The notes beneath the pieces were generated by a model. The model had not been told where the DNA came from. It ran no database searches and saw only the letters and a list, made by a program, of their open reading frames with translations. DNA of 36,800 nt. Origin: Dyella sp. EPa41 (lineage in GTDB: Bacteria > Pseudomonadota > Gammaproteobacteria > Xanthomonadales > Rhodanobacteraceae). The stretch is from contig NZ_BCPR01000045.1 of the NCBI RefSeq assembly GCF_016586165.1, forward strand, positions 1 to 36,800, read 5' to 3'. Of this stretch, positions 30,898 to 36,800 are shown one piece after another. The number at the start of each line of letters is the position of its first letter. Position 1 is the stretch's first letter. The translations under genes and the position numbers were made by a program.

Positions 30898-31629
30898 ATG
30901 GCGATGCAGGAACGAATCCGCGAAGACGCCGCCGGAGCGATTCTGTTCGACGCCACGGTGTCGCCACAAGTCGACGCCGACTGGTTCGACCCCGAGGCAT
31001 GGCGGGCGCGCGGTGCGTTGCGCCAGCAGCAGGGGGGCCGGGGCGGCGTGGCCATCATCGATACGCCTGCGGGTGAATGCGTGCTGCGGCATTACCGGCG
31101 CGGAGGCATGGTCGCGAAGCTGATGGGCGATCGCTATCTATGGAAAGGCGCCGATCACACCCGCTGCTTCGCCGAGTTTCGCCTGCTTGGGCGGGTGGCC
31201 GAACTTGGTCTGCCGGGACCGCAGGCGGTGGCCTGCCGTTACCGCCGCGAAGGATGGTTCTACACCGCCGACCTGATCACCCGTCGCATCGCGAATGTCC
31301 GGACCCTGGCCGAATGCCTCGCCTCCGGAATGATGGACGGCGAGATGGCCGAACTGGTGGGCGCGCTGGTCGCCCGGTACCATCGCGCCGGCATCTGGCA
31401 CGCCGACCTCAACGCGCACAACGTGCTGGTGGCTCCCGAACAGTTGTACCTGATCGATTTTGATCGCGGTCGCCTGCGCGAGCCGGCGGAGAGCTGGCAG
31501 CAGGCCAATCTCCAGCGCCTGCGCCGCTCGCTGGTGAAGCTGGGAGCGGCGGCGCAAGGCGAGGCCGTGTTCGAGGAACAGCTTTGGAAGCCCCTGGTCT
31601 ATCGTTACGAGCGGACGGTGAGAGCCTGA
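30898..31629 (+). CDS. kdkA: 3-deoxy-D-manno-octulosonic acid kinase KdkA
   Basis: KdkA phosphorylates the Kdo residue of the LPS inner core, as in Haemophilus, Vibrio and Xanthomonas-type organisms that add a single Kdo. The 243-residue kinase-fold protein contains GRGGVAIIDTPAGECVLRHY and the conserved GDRYLW. The catalytic loop is HADLNAHNVLV (His168, Asp170, Asn175), and the metal-binding aspartate is in LIDFDRGR (Asp187). A second ATG at 30904 is an alternative start. The last nine bases of the gene (31621-31629) form part of an inverted repeat that bounds repeat element copy 3. Confidence 0.92.
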   Translation: MAMQERIREDAAGAILFDATVSPQVDADWFDPEAWRARGALRQQQGGRGGVAIIDTPAGECVLRHYRRGGMVAKLMGDRYLWKGADHTRCFAEFRLLGRVAELGLPGPQAVACRYRREGWFYTADLITRRIANVRTLAECLASGMMDGEMAELVGALVARYHRAGIWHADLNAHNVLVAPEQLYLIDFDRGRLREPAESWQQANLQRLRRSLVKLGAAAQGEAVFEEQLWKPLVYRYERTVRA

Positions 31630-31855
31630 CGATGGCCTTCTCGCCGTGCAGCTTGTCGTTGAGCGGTTGCCTGTCGGGTCAAGTCGCGCATTGCCGCCCG
31701 GCGGCCACGCAACGGCGACCCTTCCGGCCGCGTCGGTTTGCGCCCAGGCCGGCGTCATCGCCCAGTCGTGCATTGACATGCACTCCTTCGCTCTTCCTTG
31801 CCCAGCGCGCAAACCGGTCGCGGCGCGGGCTGCAAGGAGACCACCATCAGGCTCT
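31621..31855. repeat. Structured intergenic repeat element, copy 3 (inverted)
   Basis: Reverse-strand copy of the family at 1432-1699 and 20093-20280. Read on the minus strand it carries GGCAAGGAAGAGCGAAGGAG, the hairpin GTGCAT-GTCA-ATGCAC (31768-31783) and GACTGGGCGATGACGCC. The flanking stem pairs about 31726-31743 with 31807-31825 (GGTTTGCGC paired with GCGCAAACC). Outer arms are shorter and more diverged: AGAGCCTGA at 31621-31629, including the kdkA stop, pairs with TCAGGCTCT at 31847-31855. A weaker second hairpin lies around 31689-31712. It ends 6 nt before the next gene's ATG at 31862. Confidence 0.78.
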
Positions 31856-31861
31856 CTGCGC

Positions 31862-32620
31862 ATGAACTGGACTCTGCATTTTCTTGGCGTCGGCGCCGCG
31901 CATGCGGTGGAACTGGGCTCGTCGGCCGTGGTGCTCGAGCGCGACGGTGCCCCCGTGCTGCTGATCGACTGCGGCCCCGATACGCTGGATCGCTATGTCG
32001 CCGCCTATGGCGAGCCGCCACGCGCGTTGTACATCACGCACACCCACATGGACCATGTCGGTGGCATGGAGCGGCTGTTCTTCCGCCTGTGGTTCGACGA
32101 GCGGTGGCGTGGTCGCACGCGCGTGTTCGTCCATGCAGGCCTGATGACCTGGCTGCAGGGGCGGGTGGCCGACTACCCGAGCGTGTTGGCCGAGGGCGGC
32201 GTGAATTTCTGGGAGGCCTTCCACCTGGTGCCGTGCACACGCGGCTTCTGGCTGGATGGCCTGTGGTTCGACGTGTTCGGCACCCGGCATCACATGGCGG
32301 GCACCTCGTACGGCGTGGCACTCGCCGGCAGCTTCGCCTACACCGGCGACACGCGCCCGATTCCCGAGGCGTTGGCGCGCGTGGCTGCCGGCAGCGAGCT
32401 GATCGCCCACGATTGTGGGCTGGTCGGCAACCCCTCGCATACCGGTATCGACGACATCGAACGCGAGTATCCCGAGCCGCTGCGCCAGCGCCTGCGCCTC
32501 TACCACTACGGCAGCGAGGCGGATGGCGCCGCGCTGCAGTCGCGCGGTTATGCCATCGCGCGCGCGGGCGAACGCATTGCATTGCCTGCACCGGCGTCAT
32601 TGCGCCCCGATGCCGGCTGA
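31862..32620 (+). CDS. MBL-fold metallo-hydrolase
   Basis: A 252-residue metallo-beta-lactamase-fold hydrolase. The metal-binding HTHMDHVGG (His60, His62, Asp64, His65) follows an N-terminal FLGVGAAHAVELGSSAVVLE strand region typical of the RNase Z-like, MBL subgroup. Later ligands are in GTRHHMAGTSYGV, FAYTGDTRPIP and AHDCG; the final histidine is probably in RLYHYGS. The overall pattern is of the beta-CASP-less RNase Z/arylsulfatase-like hydrolases. No substrate can be assigned. The ATG at 31862 follows the end of repeat element copy 3. The upstream open frame to 31646 is repeat sequence. Confidence 0.88.
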   Translation: MNWTLHFLGVGAAHAVELGSSAVVLERDGAPVLLIDCGPDTLDRYVAAYGEPPRALYITHTHMDHVGGMERLFFRLWFDERWRGRTRVFVHAGLMTWLQGRVADYPSVLAEGGVNFWEAFHLVPCTRGFWLDGLWFDVFGTRHHMAGTSYGVALAGSFAYTGDTRPIPEALARVAAGSELIAHDCGLVGNPSHTGIDDIEREYPEPLRQRLRLYHYGSEADGAALQSRGYAIARAGERIALPAPASLRPDAG

Positions 32621-32642
32621 TCCATACATTCCGGAGGCGAGC

Positions 32643-33152
32643 ATGTCGTCCAGCCAGCTGCAGAAGTTGCTTCGTTACCGGGCCTGGGCGGATCGGCTGA
32701 TCTATGACGCCGTGGCCGCCTTGCCGGAAGGCGCTGCCGCCGCGCCACGCGCCACCATCTTCGGCAACATGCTGCGCACGCTCAGCCACACCTGGGTGGT
32801 CGACGACATCTTCCAGGCACATCTGCAGGGGCGCGCGCACGGCTACACCAGTCGCAATACGCCCGAGCCGCTGCCGTTCGACGAGTTGTGGCGACGCCAG
32901 CAGGCGATGAACGACTGGTATCTGGACTATGCGGCTGGCCTGACGCCCGAACGGGCCGCGGAGATCGTCGGCTTTCAGTTCATCGGCGGCGGGGAAGGGC
33001 GCATGAGCCGTGAGGACATCCTGCTGCACGTGGTCAACCACGCCACCTATCACCGCGGTTTCGTGGCCGACATGTTCTACCAGGTACCCGCCAGGCCGCC
33101 GGCCACCGACCTGCCGGTATTCCTGCGCGACGCGCCGCAGGAAGCGGGCTGA
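32643..33152 (+). CDS. DinB-family four-helix protein
   Basis: A 169-residue member of the DinB/YfiT-like four-helix-bundle superfamily, whose members bind a metal through three histidines and include thiol-dependent transferases. It shows the N-terminal LLRYRAWADRLIYDAV, the first ligand region LRTLSHTWVVDDIFQ and the C-terminal ligands in HVVNHATYHRGFVADMF. GGAGG-like sequence (CGGAGGCG) precedes the ATG by 4-9 nt. It follows the MBL gene by 22 nt, likely in the same operon. Function is unknown. Confidence 0.88.
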   Translation: MSSSQLQKLLRYRAWADRLIYDAVAALPEGAAAAPRATIFGNMLRTLSHTWVVDDIFQAHLQGRAHGYTSRNTPEPLPFDELWRRQQAMNDWYLDYAAGLTPERAAEIVGFQFIGGGEGRMSREDILLHVVNHATYHRGFVADMFYQVPARPPATDLPVFLRDAPQEAG

Positions 33153-33255
33153 GACCCCGCGGCACTATCTTGTGCGGGCGGCCCCATGCCGCTATCCTTC
33201 CGCTTCTTTGCCGGGCAGGTTCCATCCGGCAAGGCAGCAAGAAGGTTTTGCGCGC

Positions 33256-33332
33256 GGAGAGGTGTGTCCGAGTGGTTGAAGGAGCACGCCTGGAAAGTGT
33301 GTATACGGCTTATCCCCGTATCGCGGGTTCGA
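33256..33332 (+). pseudogene. Truncated tRNA-Ser(GGA) duplicate
   Basis: This segment repeats the complete tRNA-Ser at 33457 from its first base through the T-loop (GGGTTCGA). It has a 2-nt insertion (GTGTGTCC instead of GTGTCC), which shifts the acceptor-D junction. It then diverges, lacking the 3' T-arm and acceptor strands and CCA. The 5' flank GTTTTGCG is shared as well (33245-33252 and 33446-33453). It cannot form a cloverleaf acceptor stem with what follows, so it is a pseudo-tRNA produced by a duplication with a period of about 200 nt. The adjoining CAAATTCGT/ACGAATTTG hairpin (33333-33355) is not part of a tRNA. Confidence 0.85.
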
Positions 33333-33456
33333 CAAATTCGTCTGGAACGAATTTGGACAGCCGCAGGCTGGCCCCGAGCGTAAGCGAGGGGTGAGGCCCA
33401 GGACGGGCCGAACCATCCCGCCCGGCGCGGATGGATGCAGTACAAGTTTTGCGTGC

Positions 33457-33549
33457 GGAGAGGTGTCCGAGTGGTTGAAGGAGCACGCCTGGAAAGTGTG
33501 TATACGGCTTATCCCCGTATCGCGGGTTCGAATCCCGCCCTCTCCGCCA
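33457..33549 (+). tRNA. tRNA-Ser (anticodon GGA)
   Basis: The 93-nt sequence folds as a class II tRNA. The acceptor GGAGAGG pairs with CCTCTCC before discriminator G, and the D-arm contains GTGGTTGAAGGAG. The anticodon stem CACGC/GTGTG encloses CTGGAAA with anticodon GGA. A long variable arm (TACGG..CCGTA) and T-arm CGGGTTCGAATCCCG follow. The CCA end is encoded. It reads UCC and UCU serine codons. A truncated copy lies 201 nt upstream. Confidence 0.96.
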
Positions 33550-33619
33550 GTTTGAACGACGCGACGATCCAGTATCGGCGCGAACATCGGGTCTAGGCGA
33601 TAGTCTTTTCCCCGTCTAT

Positions 33620-33729
<110 letters not shown>

Positions 33730-33824
33730 GCCTTTTCGGCGCCGGTCCGAACCTGCGGCGGTTCTTACTGACTTGCCGGCAGTGACTTGGCACAATCGGT
33801 TCTTGCCCCAAGATCAGGCCTCGA

Positions 33825-35489
33825 ATGTCCTATCAGGTCCTCGCACGCAAATGGCGCCCCCGCAAGTTCGCTGAACTGGTCGGGCAGGAACACGTCGTGC
33901 GCGCGCTTACCAATGCGCTCGATACCGGGCGCATGCACCACGCCTACCTCTTCACCGGCACGCGCGGCGTGGGCAAGACCACCATCGCGCGCATCTTCGC
34001 CAAATCGCTGAACTGCGAGCGCGGCGAATCGGCCGATCCCTGCGGCGAGTGCGCGGTCTGCACGGCGGTCGATGCCGGCCGGTTCGTGGACCTGCTCGAG
34101 ATCGACGCGGCCAGCAACACCGGCGTCGACGACGTGCGCGAGGTGATCGAGAACGCGCAGTACGCACCTGCCCGCGGCCGCTTCAAGGTGTACCTCGTCG
34201 ACGAGGTGCACATGCTTTCCAAGCCGGCGTTCAACGCGCTGCTGAAGACGCTGGAAGAACCGCCGCCGCACGTGAAGTTCCTGCTCGCCACCACCGACCC
34301 GCAGAAACTGCCGGTGACGGTGCTGTCGCGCTGCCTGAAGTTCAACCTCAAGCGCCTGCTGCCCGAGCAGATCTCTGGCCAGATGCGCCACATCCTGGGC
34401 GCGGAAAACATTGCCTACGAGGACGCGGCGATCGCCGAGCTGGCGCGTGGCGCCGACGGCTCGCTGCGCGACGGCCTGTCACTGCTGGACCAGGCCATCG
34501 CCTACGGCGGCGGCTCGCTGCGCGCGGATGACGTGCGCGCGATGCTCGGCAGCGTGGCGCGTGGCCAGGTGATGGGCGTGCTGCAGGCGCTGGCGGAAGG
34601 CAACGGCGAGACGCTGATGGCCGAATGCACGCGCATTGCCTCGTTCTCGCCGGATTTCGGCGGCGTGCTGGACGACCTCGCCAGCGTGCTGCATCGCATC
34701 CAGCTGATCCAGCTGGTGCCGGGTTATCGCCCCGATAGCGAAGGCGAAGACAGCGCGCTCGCTTCGCTGGCCCAGCAGTTCGCGCCCGAGGATGTGCAGC
34801 TCTACTATCAGATCGCCACCACCGGCCGTCGCGATCTGTCGCTGGCGCCCGATGCGCGCACCGGTTTCGAGATGGCGCTGTTGCGCATGCTCGCGTTCCG
34901 ACCCGCCGATGACGGCGGTGCGCCGGTCGAGCGGCCGGCGGCCGTTGGTGCGCAACGCGCGCCAGCGCCGATGCCTCCTCGCGGCACGGCGCCCGTGGCG
35001 AACGAACGGATGCATGTGGCCAGCGTGGCGGAAGCCCCGCGTGCTGCGCCGCCGACCGCCGCACCGGTGGCGCCACGTGAGCCGGTAGCACGTGACGCCA
35101 GCGGCCTGCCGCACTGGGACAGCCTCATCGAACAGGCGAATTTGCGTGGCCCATTGGGGCAGCTGGCTCAGAACGCGGCCTTGCGTGGCCGTGAGGGCGC
35201 CACCTTGATACTCGCCCTGCAGCCGGCGCACATGCACCTGGCCGTGGAACCCATGGTGAGCCAGATGGAGGAGCGCATCAGCCAGGCCTTGGGAGAGCGC
35301 GTCAAGCTGCGCTTCACCGAGGAGCGTGCGGCCGCAACGGAGACCCCGGCGGCGCGCGCCGCCAACGCCCGAGAAGCGGCCCAGTCGGCTGCGGAACAGG
35401 CCATCGACGAGGATCCCCTGGTGCAATCCCTCAAGCGCGAATTTGGCGCGCGCGTGGTGCCCCAGTCGATCAAGCCCTACGAAAACTGA
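33825..35489 (+). CDS. dnaX: DNA polymerase III subunit gamma/tau
   Basis: DnaX is the ATPase core of the clamp loader. The 554-residue protein starts MSYQVLARKWRPRKFAELVG, with Walker A GTRGVGKT (residues 45-52). Its four zinc-binding cysteines are at 64, 73, 76 and 79 (CGECAVC), and it has VYLVDEVHMLS and the SRC motif in VLSRCLKF. The C-terminal part has an alanine/proline-rich linker (about 365-420) and a tau-like domain. I see no A-rich slippery heptamer, so a frameshifted gamma form is not evident. The gene begins 95 nt after 4.5S RNA. Confidence 0.96.
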   Translation: MSYQVLARKWRPRKFAELVGQEHVVRALTNALDTGRMHHAYLFTGTRGVGKTTIARIFAKSLNCERGESADPCGECAVCTAVDAGRFVDLLEIDAASNTGVDDVREVIENAQYAPARGRFKVYLVDEVHMLSKPAFNALLKTLEEPPPHVKFLLATTDPQKLPVTVLSRCLKFNLKRLLPEQISGQMRHILGAENIAYEDAAIAELARGADGSLRDGLSLLDQAIAYGGGSLRADDVRAMLGSVARGQVMGVLQALAEGNGETLMAECTRIASFSPDFGGVLDDLASVLHRIQLIQLVPGYRPDSEGEDSALASLAQQFAPEDVQLYYQIATTGRRDLSLAPDARTGFEMALLRMLAFRPADDGGAPVERPAAVGAQRAPAPMPPRGTAPVANERMHVASVAEAPRAAPPTAAPVAPREPVARDASGLPHWDSLIEQANLRGPLGQLAQNAALRGREGATLILALQPAHMHLAVEPMVSQMEERISQALGERVKLRFTEERAAATETPAARAANAREAAQSAAEQAIDEDPLVQSLKREFGARVVPQSIKPYEN

Positions 35490-35510
35490 AAGAGATAGCG
35501 GAGTAACGCC

Positions 35511-35834
35511 ATGAGAGGACAGATCGGTCAGCTGATGCAGCAGGCCCAGCGCATGCAGGACGAGATGAAGCGTGCGCAGGAAGAGATCGCCAAGCTCGAG
35601 GTGACCGGCAGCGCCGGTGGCGGCCTGGTGACGGTGCTGATGACCGGTGCACATGAAGTGCGCCGCGTGCAGATCGACCGCAAGCTCTTCGCGGACGATC
35701 CGGAAATGGCCGAAGACCTGGTGGCCGCGGCGGTCAACGACGCGGTGAACAAGGTGGCCGAGGTCAGCAAGAGCAAGCTCGGTGGCGTCACGGCCGGCAT
35801 GAGCCTGCCGCCCGGCTTCAAGATGCCGTTCTGA
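35511..35834 (+). CDS. ybaB: YbaB/EbfC nucleoid-associated protein
   Basis: A 107-residue DNA-binding protein of the YbaB/EbfC family, typically dimeric and tweezer-like. Features are the N-terminal helix [20 protein letters not shown], the following [21 protein letters not shown] strands and the C-terminal [12 protein letters not shown]. It lies 21 nt after dnaX and before recR, the conserved dnaX-ybaB-recR order. Confidence 0.95.
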   Translation: MRGQIGQLMQQAQRMQDEMKRAQEEIAKLEVTGSAGGGLVTVLMTGAHEVRRVQIDRKLFADDPEMAEDLVAAAVNDAVNKVAEVSKSKLGGVTAGMSLPPGFKMPF

Positions 35835-35842
35835 CGCGGCCC

Positions 35843-35867
35843 GCAGGAGCGCACCCAGTGCGCGGCC
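35843..35867. repeat. Single REP-like unit between ybaB and recR
   Basis: GCAGGAGCGCACCCAGTGCGC is closely related to the paired units at 29709-29790. It is internally palindromic (GCGCAC/GTGCGC) and lies in the 142-nt ybaB-recR gap. It could fold in the intercistronic mRNA. Confidence 0.6.
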
Positions 35868-35976
35868 GCAGCGCCTGGTCGCGCGGCACCGTCAACCCAT
35901 GCGAACGCCTGCGCCAACGCCGCCATTTGCAGGTTGATCGCGCACCGGGTGCCCTCCGACAGCGAATCTTCGATTC

Positions 35977-36570
35977 ATGAGCAAACTCCTCACCGACCTC
36001 ATCGAAGCCCTGCGTTGCCTCCCGGGCGTGGGTGGCAAGAGCGCTCAGCGGATGGCCTTCCATCTGCTGGAGCGCGATCGCGAGCGCGGCCTGCGGTTGT
36101 CGCAGGTGTTGGGGCAGGCGATGCGCGATATCGGCAACTGCTCGCGTTGCCGCAATTTCAGCGAGACGCCGGTGTGCACGCTGTGCGCCAGCAGCAGCCG
36201 CGACCGGCAGGTGCTGTGCGTGGTGGAATCGCCGACCGAGCTTGCCGCGATCGAGCAGGCCACCGGTTATCGCGGGCAGTATTTCGTGCTGCTGGGCCGG
36301 CTGTCGCCTTTGGACGGACTGGGGCCGCAGGAGCTGGGCCTGGACCTGCTGGCCGATCGGCTCGCCGAAGGCGAAATCGAGGAAATGATCATCGCCACCA
36401 ACCCCACCGTGGAAGGCGAGGCGACCGCGCATTACCTGGCGCAGCTTGCACGCGCCGCCGGCGTGCGGCCCACGCGCCTGGCCCATGGCGTGCCGCTGGG
36501 TGGCGAGCTGGAATACGTCGATCGCGGCACGTTGGCCCATGCCTTCGGCAGCCGGCAGGCGCTGGACTGA
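35977..36570 (+). CDS. recR: Recombination mediator protein RecR
   Basis: RecR works with RecO and RecF to load RecA at gaps. The 197-residue protein has the helix-hairpin-helix [11 protein letters not shown] (residues 15-25) and a zinc site with cysteines 55, 58, 67 and 70 ([16 protein letters not shown]). The Toprim domain is [15 protein letters not shown], and a conserved [15 protein letters not shown] follows. Length is normal. Confidence 0.96.
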   Translation: MSKLLTDLIEALRCLPGVGGKSAQRMAFHLLERDRERGLRLSQVLGQAMRDIGNCSRCRNFSETPVCTLCASSSRDRQVLCVVESPTELAAIEQATGYRGQYFVLLGRLSPLDGLGPQELGLDLLADRLAEGEIEEMIIATNPTVEGEATAHYLAQLARAAGVRPTRLAHGVPLGGELEYVDRGTLAHAFGSRQALD

Positions 36571-36576
36571 ACATCC

Positions 36577-36800
36577 ATGGCGCCGCAGCTCTCCCGTGAG
36601 ATCCCTGGCAGCGACGAATACCGCGCATTGCGCGTGGCGGCGGGCTTGAGCGCCATGAGCGAAGAGGGGGCCGCGATCGGCCTGCCGGGAAGCTGGTGCT
36701 CCGTGTGCGTGCGCGACGGCGGCGAACTGATCGGCATGGGGCGCGTCGTCGGTGACGGCGGCCTGTTCCTCTGGGTGGTGGATATCGCGGTCGCCCCGGC
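36577..36800 (+). CDS. GNAT-family N-acetyltransferase, 5' part only
   Basis: An open frame starts at the ATG at 36577, 6 nt after the recR stop, and runs off the window. The 74 visible residues include LSREIPGSDEYRALRVAAGL, GSWCSVCVRDGGELIGMGRVVGDGG and LFLWVVDIAVAP. The last is the beta4 strand preceding the acetyl-CoA site of GNAT enzymes. The substrate is unknown. The pyrophosphate-binding Q/R-x-x-G-x-G/A motif would lie just beyond the edge. Confidence 0.82.
   Translation, partial: MAPQLSREIPGSDEYRALRVAAGLSAMSEEGAAIGLPGSWCSVCVRDGGELIGMGRVVGDGGLFLWVVDIAVAP

Noticed and set aside
33825-35489. Programmed frameshift in dnaX giving a gamma subunit
   Set aside because: No A-rich slippery heptamer with a downstream hairpin was seen; the full tau frame is open.

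Overview
The window is GC-rich chromosomal DNA from a gammaproteobacterium. Gene content and protein sequences suggest the Xanthomonadales, most likely Rhodanobacteraceae (Dyella, Luteibacter, Frateuria or Rhodanobacter type). Supporting traits are kynurenine 3-monooxygenase next to a ccm operon, a Kdo kinase (kdkA), the order ffs-dnaX-ybaB-recR, and an exbB-exbD-msbA-lpxK operon. This placement is an inference from gene content; no database was searched. The genes are mostly housekeeping. No prophage, IS element, CRISPR array or classical defence island is visible.

Layout. 1-3021 (minus strand): cytochrome c maturation genes ccmA-B-C-D-E, with ccmE cut by the window edge. 3106-4906 (minus): kmo and a DUF3293 gene. 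5126-6460 (minus): PHA genes for an acetoacetyl-CoA reductase and the regulator PhaR. 6549-11342 (minus): a four-gene marR-outer membrane factor-emrA-emrB efflux operon with a palindromic operator. 11457-12230 (minus): a TatD-family hydrolase. 12371-13419 (plus): two glycine-zipper lipoproteins. 13491-15220 (minus): a small SleB-type hydrolase and a YgfZ-like protein. 15315-20028 (plus): a succinate dehydrogenase locus with a DUF1674 (SDHAF4-like) gene, sdhCDAB, sdhE and a YgfX-like gene. 20300-22244 (plus): lolC/E and lolD. 22349-24648 (plus): comEC, broken by a one-base frameshift. 24758-28609 (plus): exbB, exbD, msbA, lpxK. 28676-29149 (minus): a third glycine-zipper protein. 29297-33152: a DUF6165 gene, a heptosyltransferase, kdkA, an MBL-fold hydrolase and a DinB-family protein. 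33256-36800 (plus): a truncated and a complete tRNA-Ser(GGA), 4.5S RNA, dnaX, ybaB, recR and the start of a GNAT acetyltransferase.

How the genes work together. Much of the window serves the cell envelope: lipid A export and phosphorylation (MsbA, LpxK), inner-core LPS (heptosyltransferase, KdkA), lipoprotein sorting (LolCD) and three related glycine-zipper envelope proteins. A second theme is respiration (cytochrome c maturation and complex II with its assembly factors).

The most unusual signal is a family of three dispersed, structured intergenic elements at 1432-1699, 20093-20280 and 31621-31855 (the last inverted). They share a conserved core. Their hairpin stems change sequence between copies while staying perfectly paired, which is compensatory change. 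Each element lies between co-directional genes and ends 2-20 nt before a start codon. I do not recognise this family by name. Other points of interest are the truncated tRNA-Ser duplicate, the comEC frameshift, a tandem duplication that includes the sdhE ribosome-binding site, and palindromes near marR and the PHA genes.
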